This document shows positions 21,493 through 32,340 of a stretch of DNA of 64,000 nt, one piece after another. The notes beneath the pieces were generated by a model. That model saw only the letters and a program-made list of their open reading frames with translations, was not told the origin of the DNA and made no database searches. Source of the DNA: Isoetes taiwanensis (Eukaryota > Streptophyta > Lycopodiopsida > Isoetales > Isoetaceae); NCBI GenBank assembly GCA_021234155.1, contig JAJEKV010000005.1:6183216-6247215 (forward strand), read 5' to 3'. The translations under genes were made by a program, and so were the position numbers. How positions within the stretch are numbered: position 1 is the first letter of the stretch; every line of letters starts with the position of its first letter.

Positions 21493-23069
21493 AATGACAT
21501 AGTAAGGAAAACCTAAACTTATTCAGATTTAATAGATAACACTTCAAGGATGCTATTATAGAATTATATGTGTTGTTTAATTATTCTTGATTTTAAAATT
21601 TTTTATAAGTCTTAATATATAAGTTTATTTTTAATTTAAAAATATAATGGTTATTAAAGGCATAAGATTGTTTTCTAAGCTAATTTTGACATGAATCTAT
21701 TTAAAATTAGGTATTTCAAGAATATAGAATTTCAATTCTTAGTGATTTAACAAATTTACAATTTGACAATCAGGATAATTTGTAAATGAAATCTGATGGT
21801 TTGTTAAATGATTAACTTTAAACTATCATAAGAATTTTATAATTTACAAATATTTTAAGAAAGTGTCACGCCAAAATTGATTAAATAATAAAGTTTGTAT
21901 TTTAATAACAATTTTTTGAATAGTACATTGAAAATGAATAATAAATAATAAATTATTCTTAATTTTCTTGTTAAAATTTAATGTAATTAATTAGTTAATT
22001 TCTAGCTAAAACTTTCTTTACATATTTTTAAAATATAACTTTGTTCTTTTTATGACAAGCAAGAGGAAGAAATACAACCAAACCAGGTTTGAAATAGCAG
22101 TAGGCATTTTTTAGTGCTGGCTAATCTTACTTCAAGTTTTCTATTTACCTTGGTATAGCTGGTTGGATCTGATGCAGTGCATACCATAATACTAAATTGC
22201 ATGTCTCAGTCTCATTATTGCATTTCTTGTAAGCTCCCCCTTAGCTATCTGATCTAGAACTGAAAAATTCAAAGCAAACATTGCTGCAATTCGTTTTGGT
22301 GCATTGGGCTGTCCATAATATCTTAATTCTCTTAATTCTGATCTGCTATCCTAGATCTTATATTGTTAATCTACTGTCCTAAATCTGATAATTGTAGTTA
22401 AATCATGTTAAGTCAGATAAATTAAACATGTCAATATGCTGAGCATCACTAGTCTGTTGGGCCATTAGGCTTCAGTAAGTTGTTGGCATTTTTTCTTGAA
22501 TTCTCTTTCCCCATATATTGCATGTTTGTTCTCCTTTAGCATGTTATTTCCTTAAGCACTCTATACACATAGAATCCTTTGATACTGCAATTTTAATAAC
22601 CCTGTAGATTGGGTTTGGCAAAGAATATAAAAACACCAGGATTATGTCTATTTGCTTCCTTCTAACCATCGGATCTGATATACATTGACCCGTGATCTTT
22701 ATTTGTGGTTGCATAATCATATAGTTTTACTTATCTTGAAATGGGCTTAATTATTCTTCAAGTTGCATATGTCTATTATCACCTTCCCATTTAAAGTCTT
22801 CCACTGTCAATTTTCTACCAGCATTCTCTCCTTTAACATCTCTCCATTATCTTTTTTCCATTTTTAGAGTTCTTACATTTTTTGCATATCAATATAATCT
22901 TTGCAGGCTGCAATATGTTACATCTAATGGTTGATACCTCATATACTAATTAGCAAGTAATATTTTGACTTATTTATGAAATGCTCAGGTGCATTTTGTG
23001 TTGCATTTTATGCTGAATTTACTACCTCTAGAGTTGTTGGTATTATCTTATGGAATTCCCATAGATAGG
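21493..23069. other. AT-rich non-coding DNA
   Basis: No gene or recognisable element. TTTTTAAAATATAACTTTG (about 22026) recurs in the same orientation at about 25751, so this flank and the one right of the fold-back element share some repeat sequence. Confidence 0.5.
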
Positions 23070-24867
23070 CTTCTCATTCATCTCAGCAGATTTTCTACAA
23101 TGGTGGATAGTGGGTAGCCGCACACATGCGAACTACCCAGAAAAAATAAAGGGAAAATTCAATTATATCATTTGGACCCCAAAAATACAATGCTAACAGA
23201 TGTTTAGTTGGTGTACCTGCCGAAAGCTTATCACCGGGATTAAAAAACCCCGCCCTTTCGGGTTTTCGAGGAAAAACCCTAGTGATAAACCTTCGGCAAG
23301 GGGCTTAGACAAACGCAAGGCAGAGAAATCGCTCCCAAAAACCCACGAATGGAGAAGTCGAAAACAGATGCCGCCGCCAACCAGTACACGCACATCACCA
23401 ACACCAAAAAAACAAAACAAAACAAACCTCCCCCAAGAGTGGAGGGGCTGATTCTGTAGCGTGCCACGCGACAAATATAATAAACAAAGAAGGGGGAGGG
23501 TGGGTTCAAAGAGAAATAGGTACCTGGCGAGAGAGAGAGGAAGTGCCGATGAGGGCGTTGATCGCGGCTTGGCGCCTAAAATAGCGAACTCCCCAACCCG
23601 GGGCGGGCATGCGCCGCCGCATGCATGCAAAACATGCATGCTCGTCCCATTCTAGAATGGCGATCCGATGTCTCCGGATCGATGGGATTCTAAAATGGGA
23701 CTCACATGAAACCAACAAACCGCCCGAATACCAAAGGACTTCCTTACAAACTAGGATCGAGGGCCGAAGGTCACGGGATGAAGGCTAAAGGCGGAAAAGG
23801 ACAAAGATGAAAGAAACGCCAAATTGGCCAAACCAAGCGAGGAAGAAGCCCCTCCCCCCGCACGGAAAACAATTCAAAGAGAAATAGGTGCTGGCGAGAG
23901 AAGAAGAGAAGCCGATGAGGCGTTGATCGTTGATGCGGCGCGCTAAAAATAACGAACTCCCCAACTAGAACGGGCATGCGCCGCCATGCATGCAAAACAT
24001 GCATGCTCGTCCCATTCTAGAATGGCGATCCGATGTCTCAGATCGATGGGATTCTAGAATGGGACTCACATGAAACCAACAAACCGCCCGCTCTTCTCTC
24101 TCAGCAGTACCTCTTTCTCTTTGAATTATTTCCGCATTGGGAGGGGCTTCTTCCTGCCGGGTTTGGCCAATTTGGCGCTTTTTCATGCTGTCGCCCTTTC
24201 GGCCTTTAGCCTTCGGGCCCCGTGACCTTCGCCCCTCGATCCTAGTTTGTAAGGAAGTCCTTTGGTATTCGGGCGGTTTGTTGGTTTCATGCGAGTCCCA
24301 TTCTAAAATCCCATCGATCCGAGACATCGGATCGCCATGTCCATTCTGGTTGGGAGTTCGCTATTTTAGGCGCCGTTTACAAGATCAACTCCTCATCGGC
24401 TTCCTCTTCTCTCTCCAGCACCTCTTTCTCTTTGAACCCACCCCCGCCTTTGTTTATTATATTTGTCGCGTGGCACGCGCGTAATCAGCCCCTCCACTCT
24501 GGGAGGTTTGTTTTGTTTTGTTTCGTTTTTGTGGTGTTGGTGTTGTGCAGGTACAGGTTGGCGAGCGGCATTTGTTTCAACTTCTCCATTCGTGGGTTTT
24601 GGGAGCGATTTCTCTGCCTTGCGTTTGTCTAAGCCCCTTGCCGAAGGTTTATCACTAGGGTTTTTCCTCGAAAACCTGAAAGGGCGGGGTTTTTTAATCC
24701 CGGTGATAAGCTTTCGGCAGGTACATCAGCCGAACATCTGTTAGCATTGTATTTTTGGGGTCCAAATGATATAATTGGATTTTCCCTTTATTTTTCGTGG
24801 GTAGTTCACATGTGTGCGGCTACCCACTATCCACCATTGTAGAAAATCTGCTGAGATGAATGAGAAG
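23070..24867. mobile_element. Large fold-back element with about 800-bp inverted arms
   Basis: The left arm (23070-23895) and right arm (24105-24867) are inverted copies, from CTTCTCATTCATCTCAGCAG at the left end to CTGCTGAGATGAATGAGAAG at the right end. The right arm lacks about 45 bp around the GCATGCATGC block. The loop (23896-24104) is itself another copy of a 220-bp sub-block that also occurs inside the left arm (about 23510-23730). The GC content is higher than its neighbours, and each sub-block carries hairpins (CATGCATGCAAAACATGCAT; CCCATTCTAGAATGG). ORFs on both arms mirror one another and show no protein family. No clear target duplication; a 40-bp fragment of the sub-block follows directly at 24868-24907. 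Confidence 0.85.
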
Positions 24868-24907
24868 CGGCGGTTTGTTGGTTTCATGTGAGTCCCATTC
24901 TAGAATT

Positions 24908-27340
24908 ACATGTTGTTGTCTTTACTATGTGCTCTTGTAATTATTATAAGCCTTAGGGTAATATTTTGGGTGAAGGGCTGAAAATGCCAAAAGGGTTTAC
25001 TGCTTACCTGCTAGTCAATTTCAGAATTACCCAGTAGACTAATCTCTGATTTGTTTGACTGCAGGTAACCAAACCTTCTTTTTCCATCTCTTGTATGGTT
25101 GGTTTTCTGCGCTATTATGCTGTTTTGAAGAAATTACTTTGGATCCCTCTTCTACAAATATAATTTATTGTATTTTATACGGATGTGGTATGAACTTTCT
25201 GTACCTTTCTTTAAATAGCAAACATGATTCTAGTTCTTGAAGTAGGCAGAACATTATATCTCAGGGATAATACATTTAAGGATAATGTATTTTTACACCC
25301 CTGCTTTAGCAGGATAGCACGCTATGTTAAACTTGGTACACCTTAAACTCTATGCTGTTGTTATCCTTTTAACCTTTTAATTGCATATGAATTTATTGAT
25401 TTGGCAATTATTGGTCTTTAATAAGGGTTATTTTTCAATCTGCTTCTATTATTATCAATTTTAGGGATTAATATATCCAATAGTTACTTCATAACTCAAT
25501 GAACATTTTCTGTTTTCAAACCAGCAGAATTGTTAGTCGAATTTATTTCCGTAAAATAGCAAATCTGTTAAATGTCTATTAGTTATGGCCTGCTGTTGGC
25601 AATAAGGTCTTTAAATTATTTTGGTTTCCAAGGTCCCCTTCTTGGTTTGTTAAAACCAAAAGGACTGATAAGTCCACTAGTCTTTGGGCTTGCCCAGAGC
25701 TTTTTGGATAGCTAGGCTAAACTTTGGTTTAGGTTCGGCTAGTTTATATTTTTAAAATATAACTTTGTTCTTCTAATGTGAAATTTTAATTCTTAATAGA
25801 CTGAAATGAAAATTAGTCTAGAAAGCAATTTTATGCTTTAGAAATCTAGGAGAATCTACACAAAATCTAGAGGACTTTTCGGATAATCTTTGAAAATCTA
25901 GAGAATCTTCATAGAATCTTACGAGTCCCCCCTTTTTTTTAGGGTAAGGTTATATGTAATATTAATTATAGGGAAATCATGTACAATACGTGTAGAGAAG
26001 TAGTTACAGGGGTCACAATACATGTACTAAAGGGAGCATCTCCTCGTGTTTCCCACTTTGGGTACTATAAGGGGAGTCACCTATCTTCACCAAAAGGCAG
26101 GTACTATAGATTTCGACGGCTAGGATCTGGCCACGTACCCACAACCCTAGACCTTAAAACTTCTAAGCGGCGCAGTCTAATTGAGGTGTGCCTACGTGGA
26201 ATACTGCCGAGCTGTTCGGCAGCATGGGCGCCAGATCAACAGAATAATATAAATTATTTGCTTCAAATGATATTATTTTGGTTCAATTATTATTTTAATT
26301 TTATTGTTTGATGTCAAGGCAATGGGTCCATGGTCCATTCCCTTCCCATTACCCTTGTAGGCAAGATGTCAACAAATATGCAAAAGTAGGTGAAATCCAG
26401 CTTGCCACTTGTTTGTGTGGTAAATAATGCCCCCCATCATAATCCTACACTGGGACCGTGCTCATCTCTAACCCCTTTGCAACACTGCAATTCCTCTGAT
26501 CAAACATGTTCCAAGTGTTTAGCAAAGTCTTGTAACATCTTCTCCTTGTCTTTAAAAATGCTCTTCTTCTTCTATACATGAATGTTTTCTTGCTTGACAT
26601 TAATGTCAAGCAAGAAGACATACTTGAAACATGAAGATTTAGTTGAATGACATTCAGGTGGGTTAGATCCATTAGAATGCTGGTAGAAATGTAGAATCAA
26701 GAGTAAAATGGTTGTAACACTGGTAAAAGAGCAGAATTGAGGGTAAAACTGATGAACTGTCACTGTAAAACTTCTTTGTTCGACAAAAATTTTGGGCAAC
26801 ATTCTTGAAAAGAATTTGGAACACGTGGCAGGCCCCAGTTCGCAGATAAACCTGAATGTCATTCAACTGAACTTTCCCTGTTAATTTTTGATCTTATTCC
26901 TCGGTATTCATGAACCAAAGCCATCAACCAATCTTAGAATATAATAAAGTTAGAGTATATGCAGATGATGTAGAATTAAATCTTGAAGGAAATTCCAACT
27001 CCAAAACATGGGGTTTTCTTTAGAGCCCTTAGCATTATCTAGTTCATAACTTGCAAACTCTTCGTGCCTTAAGCAAAAGTTCAATCAAGCCATTGTCTTT
27101 TGGCATAAATAGTGCAGGTATAAGAAAGAGATCAATTAGCATCAAATATCACACATCTAGTATTCCTTCCACAATTTATTAGGGATTCTGACAACATATG
27201 TTGTGAAAAGACTTTTGTTGAAATTACTACCAAATTATACCTTTTAAAAATCGTGTAAAATTAATACTACTACCCCATCCACGTAATTTCAACAAAAGTC
27301 CATTTTATGTTTTATAAAATGCCCTTGTGGGCTTTTACAC
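24908..27340. other. Non-coding DNA with repeat tract and a small inverted-repeat element
   Basis: AGAATCT-type tract at 25838-25925. An 18-bp perfect inverted pair GTTGAATGACATTCAGGT / ACCTGAATGTCATTCAAC at 26642-26659 and 26850-26867 bounds a 226-bp MITE-like segment. Just left of it, 26587-26616 is a perfect 30-bp palindrome centred on ATTAAT. 25677-25680 (CTAG next to a weak GGGC/GCCC hairpin) is a possible Helitron 3' end on the minus strand. No protein-coding gene seen. Confidence 0.45.
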
Positions 27341-27349
27341 CATATAAGA

Positions 27350-28905
27350 TGGTATCACATCGTCAGCACAGCCGGTAATCAGTAGCATTGGAGTGCGTCA
27401 GGGTTGCCCCCCCCTCCCCCACACTCTTTGGCCTATGCATTGATCAACCGGAAGATTGGCTCTCTGAGCATGGAGGTGCGGGCGCACATCTCATGCATCA
27501 CACAATTCGGCAACTCATATATGCTGACGATGTCAACCTCCTGGCCTATACTCCAGACGACATGCAACGTCACCTGGATGTCTTGACACTTTTTGCCAAT
27601 TCACTAGCATGCGAGTTAACTTGGCCAAAACTAGGGTGCTGCTAGTTGCATCATCCCATCAGCCAAGGCTTCCCTCATTTACTTACTAGGGACAAGAGGT
27701 AGAGGTGGCTCCGACCTACAAGTACTTGGGGATCGAGTTCTCAACTACCACCCATTGGGATGCTGCCATCAGGTTGCGGGTCACGGCAGGTTGGAAAGCA
27801 TTATATGCCATGCAGAACAACAGCCACAAGGCAGAGTTGTATGCCTGGGGCCACCAGTCACACTTGTTCCGGGCCTTGGTCGAGCCGATCCTTTTATATG
27901 GGGCAGAAGTGTGGGGTCTGGTGATATCCCTCAACACCTGGAATGACCTCGAGCAGGTGCAGAAGGCCTTCTTGGCACGGGCCCTGGGGGTGAAGTCCAC
28001 AGTTCCATACCAGATCCTACTCCATGAGACGGGCTTTCTACCCCTTCAACGGGCTGCATTGGAACGCCATATCGTTTACTTCCAAAAGGTGGTCGCTATG
28101 GCTGATACACGCTTGCCCCACCTTGCTTTGGCCACGGTGATGGGTCCCCAACGCCTGAAATCCTGCTGGAAAGACAAGCAAGCTCAGTGGTTCTCACGCT
28201 GGGGTGTGCAGGCAAACAGATGCATCCAGGTCAGGACAAAGAAAGATTACAAGGCACTTAAGCTGTACCTAGATGCTACTTTCCTTCGCAAGCTCTGGGA
28301 TGCAGACGCTCTGACGCACGTTAAGTTGGCACACTATCAGCAGCAAGTCAATCCTAGGCTCACAAGAGGCCCACACCAGTACTTGTACACCCAGCTGCCC
28401 ATGAAGAAGCGCAGACTTATAGCTTCCATTCGCACGGGTGCACATCGCCTCCGCATTGAAACAGGGCGTTGGGCTCGGGAAGCACGAGAGCAAAGGCTTT
28501 GCCAGTGTTGCCACCAGGGCGCCATTGAGGATGAATGTCATGCCCTCCAGATCTGCCCAACATTTGTCCATATCCGAGAGCGATATGTTCGATTACTAGT
28601 GCCTGGCCAGCCGTTGCATCAGTTATTGACTACGGCATCAGTGGGTTTGTTGGGGTCATACCTCAAGGAGGTTATGGATGCATGGACTCATTTGTGTCCT
28701 ACGGGATGGTATTGAACTGTCCTATCCAATTGTACAGCGTGCTAGCTTACTTATTACTGCTAAGGTTTTTCCCTCGAAAACCCTTCGGGGCGGGGTTTTT
28801 TTAATCCTGTCAGTAATACGTTTGCTGCTCTCTTTTTTGTTTGGGTCCCATAGGCCAATTGGTCTCCGTGGACGCTAAAAATCTATTCTATTCTATTCTA
28901 TACTA
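27350..28905 (+). pseudogene. 5'-truncated LINE, second half of RT and 3' UTR (copy C)
   Basis: Begins inside the reverse-transcriptase domain: SIGVRQGCPPSPTLFGLC and LIYADDVNLLAY (YADD catalytic box, about 27520-27535), then a frameshift between about 27595 and 27700. From 27705 the frame is open for 336 residues (VAPTYKYLGIEFSTTTHW, thumb region, ... RLCQCCHQGAIEDECHALQI zinc-binding end, stop at 28715). The 3' UTR has the structured tail (28746-28818), GGTCCCATAGGCCAATTGG and an ATTCT-repeat end (28878-28902). The normal upstream RT motifs, endonuclease and ORF1 are missing, so the copy is 5'-truncated and inactive. Confidence 0.88.
28746..28818 (+). ncRNA. Structured 3'-UTR stem-loop of the LINE
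   Basis: An outer stem pairs TATTACTG with CAGTAATA, followed inside by AGG with CCT, and an inner hairpin AAAACCC...GGGGTTTT closes over a TTCG-containing loop. The same architecture is seen in LINE copy A (about 1133-1210) and, with different outer-stem bases that still pair (TTATCAC/GTGATAA), in both arms of the fold-back element (about 24639-24722 and 23215-23300). It is probably the RNA structure bound by the LINE reverse transcriptase; the structure is inferred from sequence only. Confidence 0.5.
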
Positions 28906-29450
28906 CTGTCAATGAACTTACCTGTTCTTAGTTGCTCCATGTTGTAAAAGATCAACGTTTTTCTTAAGTAATGCCAAGCTTATCTCCCACTTATTGACTT
29001 AGCACACAGATTGTTAGCCTTATTGACTGGGTTGAAACATATTGAGGGTTGAGACATATTGACATTATGACTTAGAATATGTTACGTTTTAATCCTCGTG
29101 CTGTACCATTCCGATCAATGCCAACAACTGGGAAAACCATAAAAACCACCATCAAAGAAGAAAACGAAAATGGCATGTTCAATCCAAGCCAAATGAAACA
29201 CGATCTCTTCAGGAATGAGGGCAACCAACAGTGGTAACAGGTAAGAACTTCATGGCAATAGAACACCAGGTACGAGCTTTGCGGGAGTGAAGAAAAAATC
29301 GTCCATATCTGTTCGACCTATAATAAACGGCCTATAATAAAAGGTTTGAAATGTAACAAAATCAAGGGCGCCAAACAAACTGCTGAATCCACTGACGAAA
29401 ATGAGTTAAAAAATTTCAATGGCCGAGATGCTGCACAAACTATCATCTTA

Positions 29451-29475
29451 TTTTGGCTTTAGTACTATATATAGA
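29451..29475 (-). mobile_element. Second Helitron 5' end
   Basis: On the minus strand TCTATATATAGTACTAAAGC begins at 29475 after host A, close to the start of the complete Helitron at 15462, and GATAGTTTGTGC follows in both. The body extends towards lower coordinates. Its 3' end is not certain; a CTAG with a weak hairpin at 25677 is one candidate, in which case LINE copy C is nested inside it. Confidence 0.6.
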
Positions 29476-30753
29476 TAATATACGAAGATAGGACTACTTT
29501 CTCTCAATCACATCCATTGCGCTGTAAAATATTGTAAAATTCTGCAGTAGATTCCACAACTTGTGAACTATTTCTTGGCCACAGGTTGTTGACTTTCCGC
29601 AAGAACTAAAATACAGAAGCTGACAAATAGTAGATAGAAAATATAGAGATGATTATCACACTCGCCTGTATGAGAGAATATAAAGCATAGATCTTCTGCA
29701 CTTTAATTTTAGATCATCATTGTTAGTACATGCAAGAAATATTTGATCACATGTTGAAGGATATTTAGCCTCGGCAGTAGCCAAAGAATAATGTATTTCA
29801 CTCTGCACAACTGACCAAACATGTACACTCGTTTAAATATCTTTCTTATTCTCTAGTGGAAAGTAAGCAAAGTGAAGACACCATTAGCCCGAAGAATTAT
29901 TGCTTGTGCTTGTTGCAAGTGATTCATCAGATGCACCCATGATATTGAAGGCCACAATATTTACAAGACTATACGTCTAATACATTCATTATTTTTTTTA
30001 GGATTAGCCAAACTATTTTCCCCATTTTCCTTAAAGAAAAAGGGATTAGCCTTTCTTTATATTATAATAATGGCGTATTAATAACCAAACAAAAATGAAT
30101 TCTTATTATAGACTTTTATACATCTCCATCTACCGTGATGGTAGTTTTCCAAACTATAAATTTTTATTACATATACCATCTTCAAAAATGAATTGTAAGA
30201 GATGGCCAATATATTCTTCTAGATGCCCGAGTTGGTTGCATAACATCTTCCTTCAAGAGTTAGAGATAAGTGTAATTTGGTCACCATATTTAGAAGGTAT
30301 CATTGCATTGAATGTAGTTCAGACTATGGATGTTATAAGCTATGTTCTGAGCTTCTGTTAAAAGTACTTTAATATTATTGTGTGTTCCTTGATTATTGAT
30401 TATTATTTTGTAATTGTAGCCATAGAATTTACATTTTTTCTTTTTCCAGTTAAAAAAAATAACCAATAGTACTTAATTCAAAAGTCTCGCCAAGTTCTAA
30501 TAATAACTTTAGCCAAATGTATATCATAAAATATTGTAAAATTTTTAAAAATAGTCAAATCATTTTTTATAGGAAAATATATAGTATGCTTAATTTTTTC
30601 CCTGACTTTAAGTAGACAACCTCATACTTAGAGCTCTATGTTATCTTCTGCGCTTAAACATGTGAGCAGTCGTAATTCATAAAGCCGGGACTCTTACATT
30701 ACGGATCATGGCAGCCTCAATGACGTCTCCTACCAATGGAAAAGAACTTACTA

Positions 30754-30784
<31 letters not shown>

Positions 30785-31138
30785 GCCCACGGGCCATGTG
30801 ATGAAAGTCATATGTTATGAATAATCTTAGAACTGCTGGAATAAATGGCATTCTACATGCACTGAAAGCGATTCTTCCTTATGCTCTCTTCTAATCTATG
30901 CGTACTTTATATATATATATAGAAGGTTTTGAGCTTTTATAGAGATGCAAATTCATTTGAACCATAAACAATTATCCTCTTGCACAAAACTATGGTCTAC
31001 TTCTATTAACAATAAACATATTCAAGCTAATGCCTTCCATATTTCCCCGCAAGTCTACATATGAAGTTTAAAAAAGTGTAGATTTGAAATGTACAATGAA
31101 GTATAGCAATCTATTAAACTAAACATACAATATGTAGC
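29476..31138. other. AT-rich non-coding DNA with microsatellites
   Basis: AAGAT repeats at about 30752-30781 and a TA run at 30909-30920. An 88-codon open frame at 30095-30361 has no recognisable family and unremarkable context. Nothing else seen. Confidence 0.5.
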
Positions 31139-31590
31139 AAAATAACAGGGGGTTCCAGGGGGATTTGATATCGATGTAAAAATAACAATTCTTGAAACCA
31201 TAGACCATATATCCCTAAAACAATTGAATGGGTTGTTATAAAAAAAAACATAGATTCAAGATAAAAAATAATCACATTAGCTTACTAGGTATATTGGTTA
31301 AAGTAGTCTTATTAGGATATTGAGTTATTTTGGTAGAGGTTCGAGCCCCCGTATTTCATATTCTAAAATCTTAGGCAAAGCCGTATAGAGGTTTGATATT
31401 CCCTCAAAACCTTAGGCGAAATCGTATTTCATATTTCAAAATCATAGGCGCCTCCAATTATAAATGACTATAAGCGAAACGAGAGGTGCGCACAGGACCC
31501 AACATACAATCTAGGTCGTAAGATCGATGAATCTGACGACTGTGGTAATCCAGGGTGCACTTCGTTTAGAATATGTAGCAAAATAAAAGG
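31139..31590 (+). repeat. tRNA-derived SINE-like repeat, single copy
   Basis: Equivalent to one unit of the 43-50 kb array but in the opposite orientation and more diverged. The tRNA-like head reads ATTAGCTTACTAGGT...GGTTAAAGTAGTC ... GAGGTTCGAGCCCCCG (about 31275-31352). Then comes the body with TAGGCGCCTCC and GAATATGTAGCAAAATAA. The block upstream (31139-31275) matches the tail half of a unit (GGGGGATTTGATATCGATGT; GTTATAAAAAAAAACATAG). It shows that the repeat exists outside the satellite array. Confidence 0.7.
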
Positions 31591-32340
31591 GGATTGTTTT
31601 TTGTATTTTTGTACGTCTTTTTGCTATGGTTTTCATATGATTTGATATGCGTATTGCCCAAGGCCTACTAATCGCTACATATAGAGTGCACACTGTATTC
31701 TCATATTTGAATAACATATCAAATATGGTTTTGCATTGTATATTTGTTTAACTTAAAAAATCAATTATTTCTAAATTCCACAGAAGACATGCAAGCATCG
31801 AGGTGCTTTATTTTAGGGTTCCTGATCCAGACTTGCATTTGATTTCAGGAGCAATGGTGTTTCCTCCACTCATTCACCTAAAACGAAGCAAAGGTCTGCA
31901 GCGGCGTTCCTTGTAGCAACGGAGAATCCACAACACAGCATGTATTTGGGTTTGTACGTCGGGGTTTGGTTTTTATATTTTCAAATGCTAAGAGCTTTGC
32001 TCTCCTTGGAAATCGGGGTGCAAAATCGGTACTGGGTAGCAGAAATCACCGTCCGGACGCCGCTTACAAGTGCTTAAAATCGGCGTGTTTTAAACATGAC
32101 GTGCGTGATTGATCAATTGACATGTACGGTGTGCGCCCGTCAAATGACAGGCTGAGAGAATCATGAGCTTGAATGGTGCCGGAAATATGAATGCCTGTAG
32201 CCCGCCATATTCGTGGATGGCAGGCTAACCCAACTTGAATTCAAGCAAAATGGAGGGACTAATTGTTTCCAAGAATTGCCTGAACCGAAATTCAACAATT
32301 TGCCCTCACCAATTTTGCAATACACAGGAATCCGGGATAG

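Noticed and set aside
23193-24744. Paired ORFs of 80-150 codons in the fold-back element
   Set aside because: They are mirror images in the two arms, differ in frame integrity between copies and show no protein family.
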